Shown: positions 9,138-18,588, counted from the stretch's first letter. The stretch is 64,000 bases of DNA from Paenibacillus sp. 32352 (GCF_002042965.1 NZ_MZNT01000017.1:105641-169640), one strand, 5' to 3'. Translations and numbers: made by a program. The notes: generated from the sequence alone by a model not told the origin.

Positions 9138-10694
9138 TCAACGGAAAGTCGGCCCCTTCACGCCGTCCTCTATAAGTGGGGCTTCCGGCTGCCGGTTGTT
9201 CGGTTCTGCGGCACTGCCTTGGTTGGTAGCAATGATGGTAGGTTGAGCGGCATATGTGTCATGAGAAATCCTTTCCCTGCTTATTTCGACTCCATTTTGC
9301 ATTTTGATCCGGTATGTATCGACGACGTAGCCGGTTTTTCCTGTGCTGATGGTCTGTTTTTTTCCTTTGGAGAGCGTCGGGTTTAAGATGTATTTGATGG
9401 AAGGCTGCAGCTTTTCGATAGTAGTCGACTCGATGGCGTAGGTAATATCCGTTGGCGTTTGTCCGAATAATTTGACGGTAATCTGGCGGTCGTCCGTATA
9501 GGTACGAATCAGTAGGTGCTTCTCCGTATTGTTGCGGAATTTGAAGTTGATATGGCCGCTTGCGAAGGTGGCGTCCTGCCCTAGTGGAACATAGCTGACC
9601 GGAAGCGAGTGGTTGCGTCGCTCGACGATTTGCAGGCCTGCGCGAAGCACGGCATTGTACAGAGTGGACGAAACCTGACAGATCCCGCCTCCGATACCCG
9701 GCACCAGCTTGCCGTTGAGAATGACGGGTGCTTCCTTGAAGCCGAATTTGGCTTCGGTTTGGGCGATATAGGTTGCGTAATCGAAGGTTTCCCCGGGCTT
9801 TAATAACACATCTTGGATAGATTGGGCTGTAGAGCGTATATTGTGAATCCGCCCTTCGCCGTTTTGCGGGTATGTTGTTGTAAACTCGCTGATTTTACGC
9901 TCAATTCCTTGCGCTTGGAGCATGCTGATGGTGACGGCAGGCTCCTGATTTACCAAAGGGAGTACGACAAGAAACGGCGTTTTCCCCGCAGGCACTACCA
10001 CAGGCGCTGCCTCCTCCTGAACCCGCTGGACCGCTCCTTCTCCGGAGTGATTTTCCCCCGGGTAGTCCGCAAAGCGCCGCCCATCCTTTCCCACTGTCCA
10101 ACCGATGGTTCCCATGGAAGGAAGAATTCGCTGCAGCTGCTGAAGCAGCTCCGGTTCATGGATACGCATGACGGCTGTTTCGGGCACATAGCTGATCATG
10201 TCGTTCGGACCTACAATTCTTTGAGCATCGACAGGCTGTTTATTGTACAGCTCCGGAAATCCGCGCATAAGTGTGGCATGAAGCTTGGCAGCATCAAAGG
10301 TAGGGGCCAGGGGCCACTCTTCATTGCGGATATGCCAGCGATAGGCGGCTCTGTGAAACAAGGAGCCTGTTTTGAGCGGTTGAAGCCGGTCGATCACGTC
10401 CTGCAGGGAGAGATCCAATCCGAGCTGATCCAGCATCCAGTCTGCAGGCTGGAGCGGAACACCGGGCTGCTTGCTGACCATCCGGACTGTTTGCTGCAGA
10501 AGCAGCTTTTTTTTGCCCTCCAGCTGGCGCTCGAATTCAAGAATCGGTAAACCGCCGACGTCCCAGTTATCTACGGTTAAGCCTGCGGGAAGCGTTCGCT
10601 GCGATCCGTACCAGGCCATGGCTGCACAAGCGGCACAGGCAAACAGCAGCAAGCCTACAATCGCCTGCCATATCAACATGCGCTGACGCGTCAT
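9138..10694 (-). CDS. VanW family protein with peptidoglycan-binding-like N-terminal region
   Basis: The 518-residue protein has one N-terminal membrane segment (residues 7-28), an extracytoplasmic region resembling the YoaR-like putative peptidoglycan-binding domains, and a VanW domain from about residue 300 with FDYATYI, GIGGGICQVSSTLYNAVLRAG and the RRNHSLPVSYVP segment. VanW proteins occur next to some vancomycin-resistance genes, but their biochemical role is unknown, so no resistance function is implied. The frame is open from an upstream ATG at 10766, but AAAGGAG lies 9 bases before the ATG at 10694, so that start is used. Confidence 0.8.
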   Translation of the reverse strand: MTRQRMLIWQAIVGLLLFACAACAAMAWYGSQRTLPAGLTVDNWDVGGLPILEFERQLEGKKKLLLQQTVRMVSKQPGVPLQPADWMLDQLGLDLSLQDVIDRLQPLKTGSLFHRAAYRWHIRNEEWPLAPTFDAAKLHATLMRGFPELYNKQPVDAQRIVGPNDMISYVPETAVMRIHEPELLQQLQRILPSMGTIGWTVGKDGRRFADYPGENHSGEGAVQRVQEEAAPVVVPAGKTPFLVVLPLVNQEPAVTISMLQAQGIERKISEFTTTYPQNGEGRIHNIRSTAQSIQDVLLKPGETFDYATYIAQTEAKFGFKEAPVILNGKLVPGIGGGICQVSSTLYNAVLRAGLQIVERRNHSLPVSYVPLGQDATFASGHINFKFRNNTEKHLLIRTYTDDRQITVKLFGQTPTDITYAIESTTIEKLQPSIKYILNPTLSKGKKQTISTGKTGYVVDTYRIKMQNGVEISRERISHDTYAAQPTIIATNQGSAAEPNNRQPEAPLIEDGVKGPTFR

Positions 10695-10916
10695 CGATTT
10701 CGTCTCCTTTGGTTTCATGGTTCCATGACAAGCTCTGCTCGTACATATTGATATATATGCTGTCATTTCGGAAATTTGCCTGTGGGAATATTCGTGTTTT
10801 CTACAAAAAATGCCGGGGTAAATGTGAAAATGTGTTGAAAATCTTTTACGCGTAAAGGAATTTACCTGTTTATGTCGAAAGGATATAAGCTAGCTAAAAA
10901 TTCAGGATGTGATACC

Positions 10917-11603
10917 GTGATTGAAATGCATGACGTTTGGAAGACGTATCCCGATGGAAGTCAGGCGTTGCGAGGCATCAATGTCAAGGTGGACCGCAAT
11001 GAGTTCTTGTATGTGGTAGGTCCGTCGGGTGCAGGAAAATCGACATTTATGAAATTGATTTATAGAGAAGAACGGCCTACGAAGGGAAGTATTTTTGTAA
11101 ACGGATTTAATTTGGAAAAGCTGAAGCAGCGCAAGATTCCGTATGTGCGCCGCAATATCGGTGTTATCTTTCAGGATTTCCGCCTGCTTCCCAAGCTGAC
11201 TGTGTATGAGAACATTTCCTTTGCAATGGAGGTTATTGAAGCACCCAAAAAGCTGATCCGCCGGCGTGTGCAGGAGGTTCTTGAGCTCGTCAGGCTGAAG
11301 GATAAAGCCGGCTCTTTGCCGACGCAATTATCTGGCGGAGAGCAGCAGCGGGTAGCGATCGCCAGGGCTATCGTGAACAACCCTTCGGTCATCATTGCCG
11401 ATGAGCCTACGGGTAACCTCGACCCCGATACATCCTGGGACATTATGAAGCTGATGGAAGAGATCAATTTTCGTGGTACGACGATCATCATGGCTACACA
11501 CAACAAAGAAATCGTAAACACGATGCGCAAACGTGTTCTGGCTATTGAACAGGGACAAATTGCCCGTGACGAAGTTAGGGGTGAATACGGCTATGAGGAT
11601 TAG
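10917..11603 (+). CDS. ftsE: Cell division ATP-binding protein FtsE
   Basis: FtsE is the ATPase of the FtsEX complex, which controls cell-wall hydrolases from the membrane. The 228-residue protein has Walker A GPSGAGKST, Q-loop VIFQDFRLLPKLT, the ABC signature LSGGEQQR, Walker B VIIADEPTGNLD and the switch His in MATHN. MIEMHDVWKTYPDG at a GTG start (10917) matches family N-termini. An in-frame ATG at 10872 would add 15 unlike residues with a poorly placed Shine-Dalgarno, so it is less likely. It overlaps ftsX by 11 bases. Confidence 0.9.
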   Translation: MIEMHDVWKTYPDGSQALRGINVKVDRNEFLYVVGPSGAGKSTFMKLIYREERPTKGSIFVNGFNLEKLKQRKIPYVRRNIGVIFQDFRLLPKLTVYENISFAMEVIEAPKKLIRRRVQEVLELVRLKDKAGSLPTQLSGGEQQRVAIARAIVNNPSVIIADEPTGNLDPDTSWDIMKLMEEINFRGTTIIMATHNKEIVNTMRKRVLAIEQGQIARDEVRGEYGYED

Positions 11604-12510
11604 CACAGTCTTCCGCCACTTACGGGAAGGCGGTAAAAATGTGATCCGCAATGGCTGGATGACGTTCGCTTCGATAAGCTCAATTGCCATTTCGTTATTG
11701 ATATTAGGTGTATTTTTACTGCTGACGCTGAATGTGAATTATCTCGCCCAGCAAATCGAGCAGCAGGTAGAGATTCGCGTTTACCTGGATGTGAACATTA
11801 CCAAGGAGCAGACGGCATCCCTGCAAACGGAGATTGCCTCTATAGCCAATGTTGCCAACGTTACCTTCATATCGAAGGATGAAGGGCTTAATTACTTGCG
11901 GGACAAGCTCGGCGATAGCGGAAAGTCTTTGCTGGAAGGATTTGACGGAGACAATAACCCTCTGAATGATTCTTTTACTGTCGAAGTAGTTGAGCCCCGC
12001 CAAGTAGGAACGGTTGCCCAGCAAATCAGCGATCTGAACAACGGAAAAGCCTCCAAACCGATTTATCGTGTCAGCTACGGACAGGGAACGGTAGAAACGA
12101 TGTTTAAGGTTACCCAAATCGTTCGTAACATCGGACTTGTGCTGGTAGCAGGGCTTGCATTGACGGCGATGTTCCTTATCGCCAATACGATTAAGATTAC
12201 TATTGTAGCGCGTCGCCGCGAGATTGGCATCATGAAGCTGGTCGGGGCGACGAACTCCTTTATTCGCTGGCCGTTTTTTATCGAGGGAGCTTTACTGGGC
12301 ATTGTAGGATCCATTATTCCTACCGCCATTTTGTTATATGGTTACTGGGAATTGATGAGCTCGACACAGCTTGATTTGAACTTGCTGATGATTAAGCTGT
12401 TGCCTTTTAATCAGATATACTATTCGATGTCGGGTCTGCTGCTTGGAATCGGCGTGTTAATCGGGATCTTTGGCAGCACCTTGTCCGTACGAAAGTTTTT
12501 GCGAGTGTAG
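11593..12510 (+). CDS. ftsX: Cell division permease FtsX
   Basis: FtsX is the membrane half of FtsEX. The 305-residue protein has a first TM near residues 25-48, an extracellular loop of roughly 120 residues (QQVEIRVYLDVNITKEQ...) that contacts the hydrolase partner in this family, then three TM segments in the C-terminal half including the MKLVGATNSFIRWPFFIEG loop. The ATG at 11593 lies inside the end of ftsE behind GGGGTG, implying translational coupling. The frame is open to 11533, but that would overlap FtsE much further. Confidence 0.93.
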   Translation: MRISTVFRHLREGGKNVIRNGWMTFASISSIAISLLILGVFLLLTLNVNYLAQQIEQQVEIRVYLDVNITKEQTASLQTEIASIANVANVTFISKDEGLNYLRDKLGDSGKSLLEGFDGDNNPLNDSFTVEVVEPRQVGTVAQQISDLNNGKASKPIYRVSYGQGTVETMFKVTQIVRNIGLVLVAGLALTAMFLIANTIKITIVARRREIGIMKLVGATNSFIRWPFFIEGALLGIVGSIIPTAILLYGYWELMSSTQLDLNLLMIKLLPFNQIYYSMSGLLLGIGVLIGIFGSTLSVRKFLRV

Positions 12511-12580
12511 CATAGATGGTGTAAACAAGCTTAAGCCATATCCGGCTAAGGAATGAATCTAGTTGGGGAGGAAACGAAAG

Positions 12581-13861
12581 TTGAAGAAGTCCGTTCTATC
12601 ACTGGTCGTTACCGCGGGGATGGCAAGTACGCTGCTTGTGCCGCAGCTGTCCTTTGCTTTGTCCGAATCGCAAAAGATTCAGCAGCAGCTGGATCAACTG
12701 AAGAAGCAGCAAAATTCCACCCAGCAAAAGGCTACCGAAACCCAGCAGGAAATAAGCAAGGTACAGCAGGATAAACAGCAGGTGGAAGCTGAGGTCAAAA
12801 GCATCATTAAGCAGATCGAAGATGAGAATTTGAAGCTGAACAAATTGAATGAGCAAATAGCGGATACGAAGGATAAGCTGACAGAGAACAGCAAGCTGCT
12901 GGACGAGCTGAAGGCCCAAATCGAGGCCCGCGATGTGCTGCTAAAATCTCGTCTGCGTCTTATGTACATGAACGGTGTCGTATCGTATGCGGACGTTCTG
13001 TTTAGCTCTACGAGCTTTGGGGATTTCCTGGACCGCATGAACGCGCTAAGGGCTATTGTGAATCAGGATAAGGAAATATTGCAGGCGAACCAGCGGGACA
13101 GGGAAGCCAAAGAAGTGAAGCAAAATCAGATTGAGCAGGAGTTCAAGCAGGTAAGTGATCTATATAGCCAGTCTGCTGCAATCAAAGCTAGCCTGGTGGC
13201 TAAGGAGAAAGATAAGGAAGTCAAAATTGCCAGTCTATCCAAAAAGGAAAAAGAGCTTGAAGACATCAGCGAGGATCAGGAGCAGCAGCTTCTTCAATAT
13301 GCCCGTAAGTCGGCTGCTTTAGCGGAGCAAAAGCGTAAAGCGGCTGCGGCAGAGGCTGCGAAAGCTGCAGCAGATGCGGCGGCCAAGGCGAAGGCAAGTG
13401 GAAATAGCGGCAGCAGCGGTGGAGGCGGTTCTACAGCCTCGGCGGCACCAACATCCACCTCCGGGGGCAAATTCGGCTATCCGTTAGCTAAAGTAGCTCC
13501 GATGACTTCGGATTTCGGATACCGTTCCGATCCGTTCACCGGCGCCAAGAAATTGCATAAAGGCATTGACTTGGGTGCCCCTAACGGAACGGACATCCTG
13601 GCGGCGGCAGAGGGTGAAGTTATTGTCGCTTCTTGGTGGAGCGGTTACGGCAACACGGTAATCATTGACCATGGGAATGGTTACTGGACGCTATATGGAC
13701 ACATTCGTAATGGAGGTACGGTAGTAGAAAAAGGAGACCATGTGAAGCGCGGCCAAAAAATCGCGGAAGTGGGCTCTACAGGAGAATCCACAGGCAACCA
13801 TCTGCATTTTGAGGTGCGCATTAACGAAGATCCGGTTGATCCGAAACCGTATTTAAAATAA
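12581..13861 (+). CDS. M23 (LytM) family peptidase with coiled coil, EnvC-like
   Basis: A signal peptide (residues 1-28, ending SFALSES) is followed by a long Gln/Lys-rich coiled coil (about 30-260), an Ala/Lys-rich stretch, a Gly/Ser linker and a C-terminal M23 domain. Zinc ligands appear intact: His326 and Asp330 in LHKGID, and His407/His409 in HLHFEV. This is the layout of EnvC/PcsB-type partners of FtsEX, and the gene follows ftsX by 70 bases. Unlike E. coli EnvC, whose LytM site is degenerate, this one could be an active endopeptidase. Start TTG at 12581 behind GGGGAGGAAAC; an earlier in-frame TTG at 12563 lacks a ribosome binding site. Confidence 0.85.
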   Translation: MKKSVLSLVVTAGMASTLLVPQLSFALSESQKIQQQLDQLKKQQNSTQQKATETQQEISKVQQDKQQVEAEVKSIIKQIEDENLKLNKLNEQIADTKDKLTENSKLLDELKAQIEARDVLLKSRLRLMYMNGVVSYADVLFSSTSFGDFLDRMNALRAIVNQDKEILQANQRDREAKEVKQNQIEQEFKQVSDLYSQSAAIKASLVAKEKDKEVKIASLSKKEKELEDISEDQEQQLLQYARKSAALAEQKRKAAAAEAAKAAADAAAKAKASGNSGSSGGGGSTASAAPTSTSGGKFGYPLAKVAPMTSDFGYRSDPFTGAKKLHKGIDLGAPNGTDILAAAEGEVIVASWWSGYGNTVIIDHGNGYWTLYGHIRNGGTVVEKGDHVKRGQKIAEVGSTGESTGNHLHFEVRINEDPVDPKPYLK

Positions 13862-13947
13862 AAACCGCTGTTAATAATTTCTAATAGCTTGTCATATAAT
13901 ACAGAGACGAGTTCACCAAGGTAGGAACAAAGGCGGTGTAAAGGGCA

Positions 13948-15396
13948 ATGACGTTTAAAGGACGTACGGTTTTAGCATTTATTTTGTTGGCTATGTTCGC
14001 CAGCAGCATTATGACGCTTACGATTGTAAATCCGTCCATGTTTGCCGGTGCCGGGAAGGAAGGCTCCACGGCTGCGGTGAAATCAGGGTTAACTTCCAAG
14101 GACATGAACAAAATAGCAACGACGTATCAGCTGATACAGAACAAATTCCTATCTGAGGTCGATCATGAAAAGGTCGTCAACGGAGCCATTAACGGAATGC
14201 TTGCCACATTGGACGATCCCTTTACCGTGTATATGGACCAGAAGGAAGCGAAGCAGTTTGACGAAAGCATCACATCCTCGTTCCAAGGGATTGGCGCTGA
14301 GGTATCTACGGAAGACGGCAAAGTAACGATCGTGGCTCCAATCAAGGGCTCTCCGGCGGAAAAGGCGGGCCTGCATGCCAAGGATGTCATTCTGTCGGTG
14401 AACGGAGAGAAATTGGACGGGCTGACGCTGAACCAGGCCGTGATGAAAATCCGCGGTCCGAAAGGAACCCAGGCGAAGCTTGAAATCCTGCGTCCGGGTA
14501 CTCAGGAGCCGATCCAAATGATCGTGGTTCGTGATGACATTGACGTAGAGACGGTCTACGCCGAGATGCTTCAAGGCAATATCGGGAAAATCGAAATTCG
14601 CCAGTTCTCCACGAATACAGCCAAACGCTTCAAGGAAGAGCTGCAAAACCTGGAATCCAAAGGAATGAAGGGGCTTGTCATCGACGTTCGTAACGATCCG
14701 GGCGGCTTACTGCAGGCTGTAGTGGAGATTGCAGAGCCGTTTATTGCCAAAGGCAAACCGATTGTCAAGATCGAGGATCGTAATGGCAAGCAGGAGGACA
14801 CACCGTCCCAGGGGGCGGGAAAAAGTTATCCGGTCACCGTTCTGATGAACAAAGGAAGCGCAAGTGCTTCTGAAATATTAGCAGGTGCTCTTCGTGACTC
14901 CGCTGGTAGCAAGCTGGTCGGGGAAACCTCCTTCGGAAAAGGGACGGTACAGGTGCCGTTCGAGAAGGAAATGGGCGATGGAAGCAATATTAAGATGACC
15001 GTATACAAATGGCTGACGCCGAACGGAACATGGATTCACAAAAAAGGGATTACTCCCGACATTGCTGTTGAACAGCCGGCTTATTTTAAAGTAGCTCCAT
15101 TGACGAAAAAGGCGACCCTTAAGCCTGATTCGATTGGCGATGACGTGAAGAACCTGCAAATCATGCTGACCGGACTCGGAATGAATCCGGATCGGACCGA
15201 CGGCTACTTTAGTGAGAAGACCGCTGCAGCTGTAAAAGCATTCCAACGTCTTCATAACTTGCCGGTCACCGGTGAAGTTGACGTAGAAACAGCCAATCAG
15301 CTGGAAAAAGCGATCTTGAATGAAATCAAAGATCCGAAGAACGACCTGCAGCTGAAAGCGGCGGTTCAGGAAATCCAATCGGCTATAACCAAATAA
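13948..15396 (+). CDS. ctpB: S41 family C-terminal processing protease, CtpB-like
   Basis: This 482-residue serine protease has an N-terminal membrane anchor (residues 7-30), a PDZ domain around 110-190 (FQGIGAEVS, PAEKAGLHAKDVILSVNG), the S41 core with the nucleophile motif NKGSASASEILAGALRD and the catalytic Lys in SFGKGTVQ, and a C-terminal peptidoglycan-binding domain (about 395-460, GDDVKNLQIMLTGLG). In Bacillus subtilis ctpB lies in the same neighbourhood, downstream of ftsEX, and signals in sporulation by cleaving SpoIVFA. The same role here is plausible but not proven; vegetative CtpA is the alternative. Confidence 0.88.
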   Translation: MTFKGRTVLAFILLAMFASSIMTLTIVNPSMFAGAGKEGSTAAVKSGLTSKDMNKIATTYQLIQNKFLSEVDHEKVVNGAINGMLATLDDPFTVYMDQKEAKQFDESITSSFQGIGAEVSTEDGKVTIVAPIKGSPAEKAGLHAKDVILSVNGEKLDGLTLNQAVMKIRGPKGTQAKLEILRPGTQEPIQMIVVRDDIDVETVYAEMLQGNIGKIEIRQFSTNTAKRFKEELQNLESKGMKGLVIDVRNDPGGLLQAVVEIAEPFIAKGKPIVKIEDRNGKQEDTPSQGAGKSYPVTVLMNKGSASASEILAGALRDSAGSKLVGETSFGKGTVQVPFEKEMGDGSNIKMTVYKWLTPNGTWIHKKGITPDIAVEQPAYFKVAPLTKKATLKPDSIGDDVKNLQIMLTGLGMNPDRTDGYFSEKTAAAVKAFQRLHNLPVTGEVDVETANQLEKAILNEIKDPKNDLQLKAAVQEIQSAITK

Positions 15397-15452
15397 GGTC
15401 TGTTGGAAAAATGGAATCGTAGAAGGAAAAGCCCCTATAGGCGTCGAATGGT

Positions 15453-15490
15453 AAAGAAGGTTGGACTCGTCCAGCTTTCTTTCTTTTTTT
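15453..15490 (+). terminator. Terminator after the ctpB-like gene
   Basis: AAAGAAGGTTGGA and TCCAGCTTTCTTT pair around CTCG, followed by a TTTTTTT run. Confidence 0.75.
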
Positions 15491-15555
15491 GAACCCATGA
15501 ATGATGTACGATAGGCGGTCATGCCTTTATCCTTGTGTAACAAAGGAGCAGCCTA

Positions 15556-16845
15556 ATGAACTTATTAGCGGATTTGGCTTACCAAGGGCTTCACGCCTTG
15601 CTGCAATTGCTGTTGCATCCGTTTTATTATGTAGGGATTTTATTTATAGTGCTTCAGTATCGAAGACAGATTCAATTCGAACGCAAGCTGTTTCATACCA
15701 AGCTGCATTCATTACTATCGGAAACATGGCGGGCGCTGCTATGGGGATGGATTGGCGGCCTGCTCGCGTCCGTTCTTATGGCCGTTGTTGGAGCAACCAT
15801 TCAGCCGGAGGCCGTTGTCCTGCTATGGATTATTTCTATGCTGCTGATCTTGTTCCGTGTCCGGTTTCTATGTTGGGCTTATGCGGTCGGGGCTATAGGA
15901 ATCATTCAAGTGCTGGTCAGCACAATAGGCACTGTATCGGACATAATGCCAGCTTGGCTGCTGGAGCCTTTACGAAGCCTTAACGTGCCGACGCTGCTTG
16001 CTCTTGTGGCTGTGCTTCACTTAATTGAAGCTATTCTGGTTCGGTTGCAGGGGGCGAGAACGGCCACGCCGATGTTTTACGAAAGCAAGCGCGGGAAAAT
16101 TGTCGGCGGTTATCACATGCAGGGATTTTGGCCTGTCGCTTTGTTTTTGCTGGTGCCGCTTCAGGGAGGGAACGTTCATCCATTGCCCTGGACTCCGCTG
16201 TTAGGCGGTGAATTATGGAGCGGTGGCTGGACGATTGTCGGTTTCCCCGTCATGATCGGCTTTGCAGAATTAACGATGTCCCGGCTGCCGCAAATGAAGG
16301 CCAGGCTGACGTCCAGATTGTTGGCATTGTATGCCTGCCTCGTCCTGCTCCTTGCGATTGCCGTTCATGAATGGCCTGTAGTGACCTTGGCCGCTTCCCT
16401 CTTATGCATTGCGCTGCATGAAGGGCTGCTCTTGTTCAGCCGTTGGGACGAAGCCAAGCGCAGTCCGATATTTGTACACGATCAGCGGGGCTTGAAGGTG
16501 CTGGCCATACTGCCCGGGAGTCCTGCGGACGAGCTTGGCATTGTGCCAGGCGAAATTCTTCATAAAGTCAATGGAATGCCAATACGAACCAAAAGTGAGC
16601 TTCACCAAGCTATGCAAGTGAATTCGGCCTTCTGCAAGCTGGAAGTATTGAACTTGGCGGGGGAGAGCAAATTTTTGAAGCGGGCCATGTTCTCGGGAGA
16701 GCATCATCAATTAGGTATTTTATTGGCCCCGGATCAAGATGCAATGTACTATGCCGTAGAGAAGCAGACCCCTATTTTCGCTTATATGAGAAGAAAGCTG
16801 GTCGGATTGCTCAGCAAGCCTTCCGATACGACGAAGCCGATGTAA
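15556..16845 (+). CDS. minJ: MinJ-like polytopic membrane protein with C-terminal PDZ domain
   Basis: The 429-residue protein starts with several hydrophobic spans (roughly residues 18-35, 60-80, 85-110, 120-140, 190-210, 220-240, 255-275) and ends in a PDZ domain at about 305-385, with VLAILPGSPADELGIVPGEILHKVNG. This is the layout of MinJ (YvjD), the Bacillus topology factor linking DivIVA to MinD at division sites, and minJ lies near ctpB and ftsEX in Bacillus as well. AAAGGAG sits 8 bases before the ATG. Sequence-level orthology was not tested; a generic PDZ membrane protein is the alternative. Confidence 0.75.
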   Translation: MNLLADLAYQGLHALLQLLLHPFYYVGILFIVLQYRRQIQFERKLFHTKLHSLLSETWRALLWGWIGGLLASVLMAVVGATIQPEAVVLLWIISMLLILFRVRFLCWAYAVGAIGIIQVLVSTIGTVSDIMPAWLLEPLRSLNVPTLLALVAVLHLIEAILVRLQGARTATPMFYESKRGKIVGGYHMQGFWPVALFLLVPLQGGNVHPLPWTPLLGGELWSGGWTIVGFPVMIGFAELTMSRLPQMKARLTSRLLALYACLVLLLAIAVHEWPVVTLAASLLCIALHEGLLLFSRWDEAKRSPIFVHDQRGLKVLAILPGSPADELGIVPGEILHKVNGMPIRTKSELHQAMQVNSAFCKLEVLNLAGESKFLKRAMFSGEHHQLGILLAPDQDAMYYAVEKQTPIFAYMRRKLVGLLSKPSDTTKPM

Positions 16846-16866
16846 CGTATAGAGAATAGTAAATTG

Positions 16867-16901
16867 AAAAGCTGCCGGGGATATCCCCGACAGCTTTTTT
16901 T
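16867..16901. terminator. Bidirectional terminator between minJ-like gene and motB
   Basis: AAAAGCTG-C-CGGGG pairs with CCCCG-A-CAGCTTTTTT around a short ATAT loop. It lies between convergent genes and carries A and T runs on either side. Confidence 0.85.
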
Positions 16902-16945
16902 CGAACCGATATTAATCATTTTACCGATAACCTAGTGGTGTATGA

Positions 16946-17713
16946 TCAGCTTTTACCTCTGAGAACGACAATTTCGACACGGCGGTTTTTGGCGCGGTTC
17001 TCGACGGTATCATTGTCGGCGACAGGCCGGGTATCGGCGTAGCCGGTCGAGATGAAGAGCTTCGGATCCAAGCCGTCATTATATACAAAGTAGCGAAGCA
17101 CCGATAGGGAACGTTCGTTCGACAACCCCCAGTTATCCTTATAGAGCGAACCCGTCGCTAGCGGAAGGTTATCCGTATGCCCCTCAATGCTGATCGTCGT
17201 ATCCTTCAGAGTAGGGAACAAGCTGGCCAATTGGTTCAATATCGGGTAGGCATCCTTTTTCAAATCGGCCTTTCCAAGATCGAACAGGAACAGATCGTTC
17301 AGTGTCACCGCAACTCCTCTTGGGGTATTGGCGGCGGACACTTGGGCCTGCAGATTGTTTTGCTGAATATACTGCTGAACTTGTTCCAGCAAGTTTTGCA
17401 GCTGCTTTTCGCGCTGCTCCAGTTCTTCACGTTCTTTCTTATCCTTCTCGTTGTTCTCGGTTTTCTCGCCTTCCTGTGACTTGGCGGTGCTCACGCGGCC
17501 GAGAACCCCTTCGCCCTGCGGCAGCACCGTATCCGACTTCTTAAATTCAAAGCTGAGCGCTGAGGCCAGGACCGAATACTTTTCATTATCGATTTTACTC
17601 ATGGCGTACATGATGATAAAGAAAACCAGAAGAAGCGTGATCAAGTCGGAATAAGTAATTAACCATCGTTCATGGTTCTCGTGGGCTGCGTGCTTTTTAT
17701 TTCTCCTCGCCAC
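16946..17713 (-). CDS. motB: Flagellar motor stator protein MotB (MotB/MotS type)
   Basis: MotB anchors the stator to peptidoglycan. The 255-residue protein has one N-terminal TM with the ion-binding Asp23 in TYSDLITLLL, a charged coiled region (about 70-125), and an OmpA/MotB peptidoglycan-binding domain with SIEGHTDNLP and NRRVEIVV. GTG at 17713 gives MARRNKKH, like Bacillus MotB, and has AAGGTGAT just upstream; a GTG at 17722 is possible. It overlaps the motA end by 17 bases. Whether the ion is H+ or Na+ cannot be decided by eye. Confidence 0.9.
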   Translation of the reverse strand: MARRNKKHAAHENHERWLITYSDLITLLLVFFIIMYAMSKIDNEKYSVLASALSFEFKKSDTVLPQGEGVLGRVSTAKSQEGEKTENNEKDKKEREELEQREKQLQNLLEQVQQYIQQNNLQAQVSAANTPRGVAVTLNDLFLFDLGKADLKKDAYPILNQLASLFPTLKDTTISIEGHTDNLPLATGSLYKDNWGLSNERSLSVLRYFVYNDGLDPKLFISTGYADTRPVADNDTVENRAKNRRVEIVVLRGKS

Positions 17714-18488
17714 CGGTATCACCTTCGCTTTCCGGTTTCTTCTGCTCTTGGTGTAGGAACGATTTCAATTTTTTCTTGATCAGCTGCGGATTTTCACCGG
17801 CTTGCAGCGCCAAAATCCCTTCCAGCATAAGCTCCATTTCGGAAATTTGCTCCTTGCTGCGGACTTTGATCTTTTGGGCAAGCGGCATGTAAATAACGTT
17901 AGCGGATGCAACCCCGTACAAGGTAGCGGCAAAAGCGACCGCGATCGCAGGTCCTAATGTGCTTGGCTCGGAAAGGTTGCCCAGAACGTGGATCAGACCC
18001 ATTACCGTACCGATGATCCCCATCGTTGGCGCAAAACCGCCGGCGGATTCAAAAATTTTGGCCCAGCCTTCGTGATGATGCTCCAAAGCATCCATTTCGA
18101 GCTCCAAAATTTGTCTTGTCAATTCAGGATCGGTGCCGTCAACGACCATCATCAAGCCATCGCGCAAAAAGTCGTTGCTGTGCTCCTGCGCACGCTGCTC
18201 CAAGGCAAGTACGCCTTCCCGTCTGGCAACTGTAGCCATGTCGACCAGCTCGTCGATGATAGCGCCTGGATCGCGCTTGGTTTCTTTAAATGCCATTTTC
18301 AACGCTTTTGGCGTTTCCTTCAACGTTGACATTGGAAAGCTTACTACAACCGCTCCAATGGTTCCGCCGAATACGATCAGCATGGCACTTGGGACTATCA
18401 GTGCAGAAATATGTCCTCCATCCCACATGTAACCGCCGATTAGGGCGCCCAAGCCGAATACAATACCTAGAATTGTTGTCAAATCCAT
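17697..18488 (-). CDS. motA: Flagellar motor stator protein MotA (MotA/MotP type)
   Basis: MotA forms the ion channel of the stator with MotB. The 263-residue protein has four predicted TM segments (about 3-22, 30-52, 148-170, 180-202), the cytoplasmic loop with RREGVLALE, and GFAPTMGIIGTVMGL before TM3. The LGNLSEPSTLGPAIA segment resembles MotP-type (Na+) stators as much as MotA, so the symbol is provisional. ATG at 18488 behind AGGGGTGG; the frame is open 47 codons further but without a ribosome binding site. The pair stands alone, away from other flagellar genes in this window. Confidence 0.9.
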   Translation of the reverse strand: MDLTTILGIVFGLGALIGGYMWDGGHISALIVPSAMLIVFGGTIGAVVVSFPMSTLKETPKALKMAFKETKRDPGAIIDELVDMATVARREGVLALEQRAQEHSNDFLRDGLMMVVDGTDPELTRQILELEMDALEHHHEGWAKIFESAGGFAPTMGIIGTVMGLIHVLGNLSEPSTLGPAIAVAFAATLYGVASANVIYMPLAQKIKVRSKEQISEMELMLEGILALQAGENPQLIKKKLKSFLHQEQKKPESEGDTGGEEK

Positions 18489-18588
18489 TTTTCGTACCAC
18501 CCCTAGTTCGAGTAAATGAGAATGCTTCTTGTTTTTTAAATCCGTTCTTCGGCTGTGGCTGCAGCATAGAAGTGGAAGACTTATGCGT

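Noticed and set aside
9138..10694. Vancomycin resistance gene
   Set aside because: VanW-domain proteins are widespread and not resistance factors by themselves; no vanHAX or vanRS genes are near.
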